A stretch of 64,000 nucleotides of DNA from Hyalangium gracile. GTDB lineage: Bacteria; Myxococcota; Myxococcia; Myxococcales; Myxococcaceae. The position numbers were made by a program, and so were the translations under genes. The stretch lies in assembly GCF_020103725.1 (NCBI RefSeq), contig NZ_JAHXBG010000005.1, positions 1 through 64,000 of the forward strand. Direction: 5' to 3'. Positions within the stretch are counted from its first letter, which is position 1. Each line of letters opens with the position of its first letter. Below the pieces are notes generated by a model that was given only the letters and a program-made list of their open reading frames with translations, did not search any database and was not told the origin of the DNA. This document shows positions 26,687 through 34,748 of the stretch, one piece after another.

Positions 26687-27133
26687 ATGGTGACGACGAT
26701 GTCCTTCACGGAGGCAATCGCAGGAGTTTCGGACGAGCTGTACGCCCAGGCGATGGCTCGCATGGCGGACAAGCGCTGCCAGCTGCTCGGAGTGCCGGGG
26801 CTTCACGCCAACGCGCGCACGAGCATGGCCTTCGAGGTGAAGCTCGGCCCCGGCGGTGTCGCGAACCTCTCGGTGAAGCGGTACTGCTCGGGCTTCACGC
26901 TGGACTGCAATGCCTGGATCGAGTCCCCCATCCCGGGGACGCTCCTGTCCGGTCACATCCAGTCCAGTGATGGAGGCGGCACGGCGTTCGTGGACGTCCA
27001 CGCGGGACAGCGCATCCGGTTCGAACTCAAGACGAACCTGTGGGCCCGCACCGAGCTCTCGCTGCACCTGCGCAGCACGCCGGCCCTGCCCGCGGGGACG
27101 GTGCTCAAGGTCTGCATGGACATCCGCTACTGA
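26687..27133 (+). CDS. Small protein of unknown function
   Basis: 148-aa protein without a signal peptide. GAGG 8 bases upstream supports ATG 26687. I recognise no domain. The sequence begins with an amphipathic helix (MSFTEAIAGVSDELYAQAMA). It continues as an alternating pattern rich in beta strands (MAFEVKLGPGGVANLSVKRY, GTAFVDVHAGQRIRFELK, ELSLHLRST), which suggests a beta-sandwich. Its stop overlaps the convergent aldo/keto reductase gene by 7 bases. The third-position GC bias supports a real gene. Confidence 0.65.
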   Translation: MVTTMSFTEAIAGVSDELYAQAMARMADKRCQLLGVPGLHANARTSMAFEVKLGPGGVANLSVKRYCSGFTLDCNAWIESPIPGTLLSGHIQSSDGGGTAFVDVHAGQRIRFELKTNLWARTELSLHLRSTPALPAGTVLKVCMDIRY

Positions 27134-28107
27134 GCACCCGCGGAGGGCTGCTGGCGGAGGAAGTCCTCGAGCTCCTGCTGCTCGGCGGCTGAGAGCCGGA
27201 AGTCCATGGCGCCGATGAAGCCCTCCACCTGCTCGGGGCTGCGCGCGCCGACGATGGCCGCGGTGACGACGGGGCGCCTCAGCGTCCACGCGATGGCGAC
27301 CTCCCCGGGTGAGCGCCCGTGCCGCGCGCCGATCTCCCGCAGCCGCTCCACCAGCGCCAGGTTGCGCGTCAGGTCCGGCTCCTGGAAGTCGGAGCTGCGG
27401 CGGCGCCAGTCATCCTCGGGAAAGGCGGCCACGCGCTCGCGCGTCATGGCGCCCGTCAGCAGCCCCGAGGCCATGGGCGAGTAGCCGATGACGCCGATGC
27501 CGTTGCGCTCGCAGAACGGGAGGACGTCCGCCTCGATGTCACGGTGGATGAGCGAGTACGGCGGCTGCAGCGAGGTGATGGGCGCGATGCGCTGGGCGAA
27601 CTCCAGCTGCCTGGCGTTGAAGTTGGAGACGCCGATCCAGCGCACCTTGCCCTGGCGCTGCAGCTCGGCCATGGCCTTCCAGCCCTCCTCGAGGCCCTCG
27701 AGCGAGTCTTCCTCCAGGGGCCAGTGGATCTGGTAGAGGTCGATGGTGTCCACCTTGAGGCGGCGCAGGCTCGCCTCACACTCGCGGCGGATGGAGTCCG
27801 CGCCGAGCTCGTTGCGCACCTGGCCCTTGGAGTCCCAGACCAGGCCGCACTTGGTGAAGAGGTACGGGCGGCCCGAGCGGCCCTCCAGGGCCTTGGCGAC
27901 GACCTCCTCCGAGTGGCCGAGCCCATACACGGCGGCGGTGTCGATCCAGTTGATGCCCAGATCGAGCGCGCGGCGGATGGAGCGGATGGACTGATGATCG
28001 TCCTGGGGCCCCCACGCGAAGGCCCAGCCTCCACCGCCGATGGCCCACGCCCCGAAGCCGATGGGGGTGATGTGAAGGTCCGAGTTGCCGAGCTGCCGCT
28101 TCTGCAT
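27127..28107 (-). CDS. Aldo/keto reductase
   Basis: 326-aa NADPH-dependent oxidoreductase of the AKR superfamily. The catalytic tetrad is visible: Asp in GINWIDTAAVYG, Tyr in the same segment, Lys in LFTKCGLV and His in YQIHWPLE. Further family signatures are WIGVSNFNARQLEF and, near the C-terminus, TAAIVGARSPEQVE, which binds the cofactor. GGGAGG before ATG 28107 fixes the start. It reduces aldehydes or ketones; the true substrate is unknown. It lies 90 bases downstream of the ABC-2 permease on the same strand and may share its transcript. Confidence 0.94.
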   Translation of the reverse strand: MQKRQLGNSDLHITPIGFGAWAIGGGGWAFAWGPQDDHQSIRSIRRALDLGINWIDTAAVYGLGHSEEVVAKALEGRSGRPYLFTKCGLVWDSKGQVRNELGADSIRRECEASLRRLKVDTIDLYQIHWPLEEDSLEGLEEGWKAMAELQRQGKVRWIGVSNFNARQLEFAQRIAPITSLQPPYSLIHRDIEADVLPFCERNGIGVIGYSPMASGLLTGAMTRERVAAFPEDDWRRRSSDFQEPDLTRNLALVERLREIGARHGRSPGEVAIAWTLRRPVVTAAIVGARSPEQVEGFIGAMDFRLSAAEQQELEDFLRQQPSAGAQ

Positions 28108-28197
28108 GTCCTGCCTCCCGTTCGATGGAGGCCCTGACTTCCACGTCGAGGCTCGAGGGGCAATTTCCCCCATGGCCAGGGCCTCCGCTCACGTTCT

Positions 28198-29001
28198 CTA
28201 GCTCACGCTCTCTGCGCTGTAGCGGGCAATGAGGCCGGTGCGCACCGCATGGCGGAAGACACGCATGAAGAACGCGCACGCCAGCACGATGTAGACAAGG
28301 GCCAGCCCCACGCCCCAGAGCAGCGTGGTGCCCGAGAACCCACCGCCCGCGACGATCGCTCGCATGCCCTCGAACACGTAGGACGGCGGCAGCAGGCGGG
28401 CGATGAGCTGCATCCACTCCGGCAGCGTGGCGATCGGATAGAAGACGCCGGCGAACGGCGATACCACGGCGGGGATGGGCCAGACGAACCACTCCGCGGA
28501 CGGCCCGAGCCGGAGCACCACGGCGCTGCCGAAGATGCCCAGCGCGATGCCGAACAGGAAGAGCACGAACAGGAACGGCACGATCATGATGCCGTAGAAG
28601 AACAGGGACAGGCCGAACGCCGCGCTCGCCACCACGACCATCACGATGAGCCCCACCGAGCTGGTGGCGATGCTGGAGAGCACCAGGCCGCCCACGTACT
28701 CCGAGATCGAGATCGGCGTGGCGAAGACGTTGAGGAAGTTGCGCGACCAGACGTCCTCGAAGAACGCCATCGTCACGCCCTGCATGACGCGGGTGAGGAA
28801 GTCCCACAACAGCACCGCTCCCAGCAGCGACGGCAGGAGGTTCACGCCCGTGGCGGTGAAGGAGCTGAAGTACTTCGTGATGAAGCCCCAGAGGATGATG
28901 TCGATGGCCACCCAGACGAAGAGCGGGAAGATGCGCGAGAGGCTGCCTCGGATGAGGAAGAACTGACGCAGGACGACGGCGGCGGCGCGGCGGAGGGACA
29001 T
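28198..29001 (-). CDS. ABC-2 type transporter permease
   Basis: 267-aa integral membrane protein with about six hydrophobic helices. The arrangement and the segment FGSAVVLRLGPSAEWFVWPIPAVVSPFAGVF match the ABC-2 exporter family (as in drug, polysaccharide or haem export). It starts 5 bases after the ATPase stop, forming a two-gene exporter. The substrate is not predictable. The divergent neighbour is the SIR2-like gene, with no sign that they cooperate. Confidence 0.9.
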   Translation of the reverse strand: MSLRRAAAVVLRQFFLIRGSLSRIFPLFVWVAIDIILWGFITKYFSSFTATGVNLLPSLLGAVLLWDFLTRVMQGVTMAFFEDVWSRNFLNVFATPISISEYVGGLVLSSIATSSVGLIVMVVVASAAFGLSLFFYGIMIVPFLFVLFLFGIALGIFGSAVVLRLGPSAEWFVWPIPAVVSPFAGVFYPIATLPEWMQLIARLLPPSYVFEGMRAIVAGGGFSGTTLLWGVGLALVYIVLACAFFMRVFRHAVRTGLIARYSAESVS

Positions 29002-29006
29002 GGTGC

Positions 29007-29753
29007 TCAGGACCGCCCCAGCGTGAGGGGCTCTCGGGCCACGGTGATGAACAGCTCCTCGAGGGTGGCCTTACCGTGCTCGCCCGGCAGACTCTTCGGA
29101 TCGCCCTCGAGCAGGACCTTTCCCCGCGAGACGAAGAGTACGCGGTCGCAGACCTCCTCCACCTCGTACATGTTGTGCGAGGTCCACAGCACGCCGCTGG
29201 TGCCTCGCGAGGAGAACTCGCGGATGCGGGCACGGATGTCCCGGGCCGTCGCGGGATCGAGCGAGGCCGTCGGCTCGTCGAGCAGCAGGAGCTGGGGGCT
29301 GTTGAGCATCGCCTTGGCCAGGGCCACCCGCGTCTGCTCTCCCGAAGAGAGCACTCCGCACTTCACGTCCCGGAACTTCACCAGATCGAACTCCGTGAGC
29401 AGCGCCTCGATGCGCTCGGAGAGCTTCTTCACGCCATAGAGGAGCCCGAAGACGCGCAGGTTCTGCCGCACGGTGAGGTTGCCCGGCAGGGGCGCGTAGA
29501 CAGCGGCGAAGTTGGTGCGCTCGAGCGCCTGGGTGCGCCGCCGCGCGAGGTCCACGCCCTCGATGTGGATGGTCCCGGAGCTGGGCTCGAGGACGCCGAG
29601 GATCATGTTGATGGTCGTGGTCTTCCCGGCGCCGTTGGGCCCCAGGAGTCCGACGATCTCGTTGCGGCCCACCTGGAAGGAGATGCCGTCCACGGCGACG
29701 GTGGCGCCATACTGTTTGCGCAGCTCCTGGACCGAGAGCACGGTCGAATTCAT
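29007..29753 (-). CDS. ABC transporter ATP-binding protein
   Basis: 248-aa ATPase with Walker A GPNGAGKTTT, ABC signature LSSGEQTRVALAKAM (an SSGEQ variant of LSGGQ), Walker B LLLLDEPTASLDP and H-loop WTSHNMYE. It powers the adjacent ABC-2 permease. The DrrA/NodI-like sequence fits export. The ATG at 29753 is the first in-frame start and gives a full N-terminal strand (VLSVQELRKQYG). Confidence 0.95.
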   Translation of the reverse strand: MNSTVLSVQELRKQYGATVAVDGISFQVGRNEIVGLLGPNGAGKTTTINMILGVLEPSSGTIHIEGVDLARRRTQALERTNFAAVYAPLPGNLTVRQNLRVFGLLYGVKKLSERIEALLTEFDLVKFRDVKCGVLSSGEQTRVALAKAMLNSPQLLLLDEPTASLDPATARDIRARIREFSSRGTSGVLWTSHNMYEVEEVCDRVLFVSRGKVLLEGDPKSLPGEHGKATLEELFITVAREPLTLGRS

Positions 29754-29861
29754 GTCCGTCCGCCCTTATCGCGCGCCCCGGGCATCGTCCATCGGAGTCA
29801 CGTCCAATGCTGGCCTGGCGAACATGGCACCGGGTTTCGGGATGGGCTTGAATGCCGCTCC

Positions 29862-30722
29862 ATGTCCTTGCTGACACTCCAGAAGGCACTTCCCCAGCTC
29901 CGGAAGGCGTACAAGGAGCGCCGCCTGATTCCCTTCCTCGGCGCGGGGTTCTCGGCGCCCCTGCGGCTCCCCACCTGGAGCGGGCTCATGAAGTGGATGG
30001 GCGAGGGCCTCCAGTTCACGCCGCCGGAGCTCTTCGAGGTGCATGGCAATGCCCAGCAGCTGGCCGGCTACTTCGACCTGGAGCACCCTGAGAAGCTGCC
30101 GGGCTTCATCCAGGAGATGGAGCGGCGCTTCCATGCGCCCGAAGTCGAAAGGCGGCGTCGGACCTCCATCCAGCATCGAGCGCTCGCGGACTGCGAGTTC
30201 CGGACGATCTACACGACCAACTTCGAGCACCACATCGAGCGGGCCCTACGAGACAGGGACAAGAAGCGGAAGGTCTCGGTGCTCGCCCGGCTCCAGGACT
30301 TCATGCGTCCCGTGGATCCGGCCGCGTGCAGCGTCATCAAGTTCCACGGAGACCTGGCATTCCCCGAGACGATCGTCCTGACCGAGAGCCAGTTCTTCGA
30401 TCGCCACCTCCTGGAGGCCGCGCCCGATCAGCGCCTGCGCAACGATCTGCTCGGCAATGCCTTCCTCTTCCTCGGGTACAGCTTCAGCGATCCCAACATC
30501 CGGTACATCTGGCACCGCATGTACCGGCTCCGCCAGGAGAGCATGGAGGGCGCGGACAAGAGCGCCTCGCCCCCACCGGAGCTGCGTTCCTACTGGGTCA
30601 CCTTTGGCGCGGGCCTCGTCCAGCCCCGGCTGCTCGAGGAATGGCACATCGATGTGATCGAGCTCGACGCGAGCGACAAGTCCAAGAGCGTCGCCGAGCT
30701 GCTCAACGCCCTGCACTCCTGA
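29862..30722 (+). CDS. SIR2-like (NADase-fold) protein, probable defence effector
   Basis: 286-aa protein. SIR2 signatures are intact and in order: NAD-site glycine loop LIPFLGAGFSAP (G27-S31), TTNFEHHIER (N120), the catalytic-type His in IKFHGDL (H162) and FLGYSFSDPNI (G205-D210). There is no Cys4 zinc ribbon as in deacetylase sirtuins, so it belongs to the SIR2-like group that in bacterial immunity hydrolyses NAD+. The next gene, a HAM1-like protein, starts 7 bases downstream. I infer that this is the killing effector and the HAM1-like protein its sensor. No strong ribosome binding site is seen before ATG 29862, perhaps reflecting low expression. Confidence 0.88.
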   Translation: MSLLTLQKALPQLRKAYKERRLIPFLGAGFSAPLRLPTWSGLMKWMGEGLQFTPPELFEVHGNAQQLAGYFDLEHPEKLPGFIQEMERRFHAPEVERRRRTSIQHRALADCEFRTIYTTNFEHHIERALRDRDKKRKVSVLARLQDFMRPVDPAACSVIKFHGDLAFPETIVLTESQFFDRHLLEAAPDQRLRNDLLGNAFLFLGYSFSDPNIRYIWHRMYRLRQESMEGADKSASPPPELRSYWVTFGAGLVQPRLLEEWHIDVIELDASDKSKSVAELLNALHS

Positions 30723-30729
30723 GGCACCG

Positions 30730-31278
30730 ATGCCCACCATCTACTTCAGCACGTCGAACGAGCAGAAGTACGAGGACGTGAAGCAGTGCTTCCTCAGCTG
30801 CAAGAACCCTCCGCGGATGCTGTGGCAGAAGGTACCGGAGATGCTCTCCGGCGATCTCGAAGAGGTCGTCCGCACCAAGGCGCTCGAGGCGTACAAGCGG
30901 GCGCAGGTACCGCTCTTCGTGGAGCACGGCGGGCTCTACATCGAGTACCTGAAGCAGCTGCCGGGTCCGCTGGTGAAGCCATTCTGGGAGGCGCTGGAGG
31001 GAGACCTCTGCGCCATCATCCCCCCGGGAGCCTCGCGCCGCGCCCACGTCATTCAGCAGGTCTGCTACTGCGATGGACGGAAGCTCCAGGTCTTCGAGGG
31101 ACGCATTGACGGCCGCATCGCCGACCAGAAGGAGGGCACGGGCATCCACTGGGAGCCCGTGTTCATCCCCGACGGTCAGCACAAGACGATGGGGCAGATG
31201 TCGATCGCCGAGAAGGTGACCTACAGCGGCAACGCCAAGGCCTACGCGCAGCTCCGGCGCGCGCTCCGCATCCGGTAG
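30730..31278 (+). CDS. HAM1/ITPase-like protein with altered active site, probable nucleotide sensor
   Basis: 182-aa protein of the non-canonical purine NTP pyrophosphatase fold, closest in appearance to eukaryotic ITPA. Alignable landmarks are FSTSNEQKYEDVK (phosphate-binding T-S-N...K), LEEVVRTKALEAYK, FVEHGGLYIEYLKQLPGPLVK, EGRIDGRI, WEPVFIPDG and MSIAEK. Deviations: the usual Glu-Asp before S/T-G-L is Glu-His (E65-H66), the F/W-D-P motif is W141-E142-P143, and the C-terminal S-H-R is S166-G167-N168. Binding may persist while hydrolysis is lost. GAGG precedes the ATG. Hand counts of two 60-base lines gave 60 and 65 percent GC, below the neighbours, which is compatible with transfer. Confidence 0.85.
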   Translation: MPTIYFSTSNEQKYEDVKQCFLSCKNPPRMLWQKVPEMLSGDLEEVVRTKALEAYKRAQVPLFVEHGGLYIEYLKQLPGPLVKPFWEALEGDLCAIIPPGASRRAHVIQQVCYCDGRKLQVFEGRIDGRIADQKEGTGIHWEPVFIPDGQHKTMGQMSIAEKVTYSGNAKAYAQLRRALRIR

Positions 31279-31358
31279 CCCACCGCTACCTGAGGTTGGC
31301 GTCTCCAGGTGACACGGTCAGGGGCTATCACACCCCCTCGTCCTGGGCGCCCGCAGCG

Positions 31359-31451
31359 ATGACCTCCCACCAAGAGCGGAACATGCTCTGGGTCGTCCAG
31401 AACAACCTGTTCAACGAGCGCGGGTTCCATGATTCTGAACCGGATCCCTAG
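31359..31451 (+). pseudogene. Possible 5' remnant of a lost gene
   Basis: A short in-frame stretch of 30 codons starting at ATG 31359 and stopping at TAG 31449-31451. It has mostly G/C third positions and a protein-like N-terminus (MLWVVQNNLFNERGF). To me this resembles the first strand of ATP-grasp-type proteins. It is cut off abruptly where the convergent cyclase gene ends, with overlapping stops. It could also be a tiny gene or chance. Recognition is from memory of the family pattern only. Confidence 0.35.
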
Positions 31452-34400
31452 CCCAGCGTGTGCAGCTCCGGCTCCAGCAGCCGGAGCCAGCCGCGCAGGT
31501 CGGAAGAAGCCCCCTCCAGGGGGACATTCCGCGCATGCTCCAGCCGCCGGCGGAACTCGGCCCGGCTCCGCTCCGCCTCCGGGCTCCCGGGCGCCGCCGC
31601 GCGAGCCTCCACCAGATCCATCGTCGCGTACAGCAGCGTCGCCAGCTCGCGCAGCACCGGATCGTTCTTGATCTCGGGCGCCGAGCCCAGCGCGGAGAAT
31701 CCCCGGCGCGCCTCGGGCACCGCCCCTCGCGAGGCCTGCACCGCGGCCAGGTGCAGCGCGAACCGCAGCGCGTGCCAGCGCGACACCTGGGCCAGGATCG
31801 ACGTGGCGCTCATCAGGTGGGACTCGGCCACCTCCAGCGCTCCAGAAGTCAGGAAGGCCCGGCCCAGCTCGCCCCGCGCGCACCCTTCCACGATGCGCAT
31901 GCCGAGCTGCCGCGCCAGCTCCACCACCGCCTCCAGGTGCTCGCACGCCTCGGCGGGACGATCCGCATCCATCAGACAGCAGCCCAGGTTCAGCCGCGCG
32001 AACGCCTGGCCCGAGCGGCTGCCCGCGCCCAGCGCCTTGGCGAGCGCCTCCTCCAGGAAGCCCACCGCCTCCGACGTGCCCCCGGACTCGCCGATGGCCA
32101 GCGCCAGGTTGTTGAGGAAGAGCACCTCGAACGTCAGATCGCCCACCGCCCGGAACAGCCCCAGCGCCGCATGCAGGTGTGGCACCGCCGCCCCCGGGCC
32201 GCTGCGCACCTGCTCGATGATGCCCAGGTTGCCCACCGCGTAGGCCTCCAGCCACCGATCCCTGCCGGACGGCAGGCTCCGCGCCTCCTGGATGAAGCTC
32301 CAGGCCGCGTCCATGTCTCCCTCGTGCCGAGCGACGATCGACAGATCGACCAGGAGCCGCTTCTCGCGCACCCCCTCTCCCAGCGTGTGGAAGAACGCGC
32401 GCGCCTCCTCCAGATCCTTCCGAGCATTGGCGAGCTGGCCCGTCTCCAGCCGGGCCCGTCCCCGCACCGCCAGCGCCTCGGCCCGCAGCAACGAGTCCTC
32501 CGAGAGCGTCGACGCCTGCTCCAGCGCCCGATCCAGCCGATGCAGCGTGATGCCCACCGGCCCGCGGGAGGTGATGTCCGGCTCGAGCGCCACCAGCGCC
32601 TCCAGCGCCCGCTTCACGGACTCCGGTGTCGGCGGCCACGAGGCCAGCGCGTGATCGCACACCGCCAGCAGGTTCTCCCGCTCCAGCGTGAGCCGACGCA
32701 GCGCCTCCACCCCACCCCCTCGCGCCGGCCCGCGCAGCTCCCGGGCCGTCGCCAGGTAGTACTCCGCGTGCCGGCCAAGCAGCGCCTCGCTGTCCCCCGT
32801 CTCTGCCAGCCGCGCGGAGGCGTACTCACGGATGCTCTCGTACATGCCCAGGCGCAGCTCGCCCGGCAGCCCCTCCGAGGCCCCCGCCCGCAGCAGCGAC
32901 TTGGACCGCAGCGCCTGGACGATCTCCAGCACGTCCGGCCCACCCGCCGTGGGCGCGAGCACGGACTCGGCGGCCTCCAGGGTGAAGCCTCCTCGGAACA
33001 CCGAGCACTGCGCCAGCACGTTCTGCTCCGTCACATCGAGCAGGTTCCACGACCAGTCGATCGCTCCCCGGAGCGTCGCCTGCCGCGTCACCGCGTCCCG
33101 CTGCCCGCTGCGCAGCAGCTCGAAGCGCTTGGACAGCCGATCCCGGATCTGCCCCACGCTCAGCAACGCCGTGCGCGCCGCCGCCAGCTCGATGGCCAGC
33201 GCGATTCCATCCAGCCGCCGGACGATGTCCGCCACCAGCGGCGCCTCCGCCTCCGTCAGCGTGAAGCCCTCCCGAGACGCCTGCGCCCGCCGGACGAACA
33301 GGCGCACCGCCTCCGAGCGGGAGATCGTCTCCAGCGTGTGAGCCCCCTCGTCCGGCAGCCCCAGCGGGGCCAGATCCAGGATGCGCTCCCCGGCCAGGCG
33401 CAGCGACTCCTGGGAGGTGACGAGGAACCGGGCTTGCGGCGCCAGCACGATCCACCGCCGGAGCGTGGCCGGGACGTGCTCCAGCAGGTGCTCCAGGTTG
33501 TCCAGGATGACCAGGGCCGGCCCGCGACCGCTCAGCGCCCGGCCGAGCTGCCCCACCAGCTCCTCCCCCGCGCCGCTCGTCAGGTGCACGCCCAGCGCCT
33601 GACCGACGACATGGCAGACGTCCTCGAGCGTCTCCGCCTCGGTGAGATCGCACCACCACACGCCGCCCTCCCAGGTGCGCGTGGTTGCCTCAAGGCTGCC
33701 GAAGTGCGTCACGAGCCGGGTCTTCCCCATGCCCCCCGGCCCCATGATGGTGATGAGCCGAGCCCCCTCCGCCAGCCACAGCCGCAGCGTCTCCAGCTCC
33801 TCCTCGCGGCCGATGATGTCCCCCGGGTCCTCCGGGAGGTTGCCGCGCCGCTCCTCTCGCACCCGCAGGGACTCGAACCGCCGCTCCGAGAGCGAGAGCG
33901 GGAGCACCTCCACCAGCGGGACGGGCTCGGAGATCCCCTTGAGGCGGAAGTCGCCGAGCACGCGCACCGTCGGGCGGCCCAGGCGATCCAGCATGCCGGC
34001 CACCTGCGCCCACGCCGCGCCGCTCAGGAGCACCTGCCCGCCGTGGCCCGCATCCGCCACGCGGGCCGCGACGTTCACCATGCGCCCCACGTAGTCCACA
34101 TTGCCCGTGCGGGGATCCACGCGCAGCTCGGGCTCGCCTACATGCACGCCCATGCGCAGGCGCAGCCCGCGGTACAGCAGCCCCCGAGCCCCCCGCTCCT
34201 CCGCGGTCTCGGGCCAGGCCAGCAGCTCCTCCGGCCAGGGAGCGTCCAGCAGCCCCTCCTGAACGTCCAGACACCAGCGCACGGCATCCGCCACCGTGGG
34301 GAAGGCGACCATGAAGGAGTCGCCCTGCGTCTTCACCTCATAGCCGGAGGAGGACGCCAGCAAAGAGCGCAGGATCCGATCATGCAGCTCCAGCGCGGCG

Positions 34401-34510
34401 CGCATGCCGGTGCTGCAACGCTCCCACAGCAAGGTGGAGCCCTGGATGTCCGTGAAGACGAGGGCCACCGTGCCGGACGGGGCTTCCATGGGCATGGCGA
34501 GAGCGTTCAT
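31448..34510 (-). CDS. Class III nucleotide cyclase fused to AAA/STAND-type ATPase and TPR region
   Basis: 1020-aa signalling protein. The N-terminal class III cyclase domain has both metal Asp (VFTDIQGST and TQGDSF), a Lys typical of adenylate specificity in EVKTQGD, and the transition-state Asn/Arg in GRMVNVAARV. Next is a P-loop ATPase of the STAND/AfsR kind (IMGPGGMGKTRLV, Walker B VILDNLEHLLEH, then RRLDGIALAIELAAAR). The C-terminal half is helical TPR-like repeats. This cyclase-ATPase-TPR layout is common in actinobacteria and myxobacteria. It senses an unknown signal through the ATPase/TPR part and makes cAMP. ATG 34510 was chosen; ATGs 15 and 21 bases further in are possible. It is convergent with the SIR2/HAM1 pair. 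Confidence 0.9.
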   Translation of the reverse strand: MNALAMPMEAPSGTVALVFTDIQGSTLLWERCSTGMRAALELHDRILRSLLASSSGYEVKTQGDSFMVAFPTVADAVRWCLDVQEGLLDAPWPEELLAWPETAEERGARGLLYRGLRLRMGVHVGEPELRVDPRTGNVDYVGRMVNVAARVADAGHGGQVLLSGAAWAQVAGMLDRLGRPTVRVLGDFRLKGISEPVPLVEVLPLSLSERRFESLRVREERRGNLPEDPGDIIGREEELETLRLWLAEGARLITIMGPGGMGKTRLVTHFGSLEATTRTWEGGVWWCDLTEAETLEDVCHVVGQALGVHLTSGAGEELVGQLGRALSGRGPALVILDNLEHLLEHVPATLRRWIVLAPQARFLVTSQESLRLAGERILDLAPLGLPDEGAHTLETISRSEAVRLFVRRAQASREGFTLTEAEAPLVADIVRRLDGIALAIELAAARTALLSVGQIRDRLSKRFELLRSGQRDAVTRQATLRGAIDWSWNLLDVTEQNVLAQCSVFRGGFTLEAAESVLAPTAGGPDVLEIVQALRSKSLLRAGASEGLPGELRLGMYESIREYASARLAETGDSEALLGRHAEYYLATARELRGPARGGGVEALRRLTLERENLLAVCDHALASWPPTPESVKRALEALVALEPDITSRGPVGITLHRLDRALEQASTLSEDSLLRAEALAVRGRARLETGQLANARKDLEEARAFFHTLGEGVREKRLLVDLSIVARHEGDMDAAWSFIQEARSLPSGRDRWLEAYAVGNLGIIEQVRSGPGAAVPHLHAALGLFRAVGDLTFEVLFLNNLALAIGESGGTSEAVGFLEEALAKALGAGSRSGQAFARLNLGCCLMDADRPAEACEHLEAVVELARQLGMRIVEGCARGELGRAFLTSGALEVAESHLMSATSILAQVSRWHALRFALHLAAVQASRGAVPEARRGFSALGSAPEIKNDPVLRELATLLYATMDLVEARAAAPGSPEAERSRAEFRRRLEHARNVPLEGASSDLRGWLRLLEPELHTLG

Positions 34511-34748
34511 GACCGGCTTCTGGCCCCGCGAGACCGTGCACCTGGAACGGTGCCGCAAGGCCCCTCACAAGAGAGGCATCCCCGCGCTACAGGCATCCCC
34601 GGATATCGGGAACTGGACGGAGGATCTGCGTGCTGTTGAGCAGCGCACGTCGCTCCCGTTCGGAAGCGAAAACCGGATCATCCAGGAAACGGAGGCACAC
34701 TTCATTACCGCGTCACGGTTGCCATCTTGTCCCACTGAAAGGACCCCC

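Noticed and set aside
28198-29753. ABC-2 exporter as part of the SIR2/HAM1 cassette
   Set aside because: It is divergent, separated by 108 bases, and such exporters are ubiquitous; no sequence feature links them.
31460-34639. 1059-codon plus-strand frame opposite the cyclase-STAND gene
   Set aside because: Gln/Arg/Pro-rich translation without motifs; the minus strand encodes cyclase, ATPase and TPR parts.
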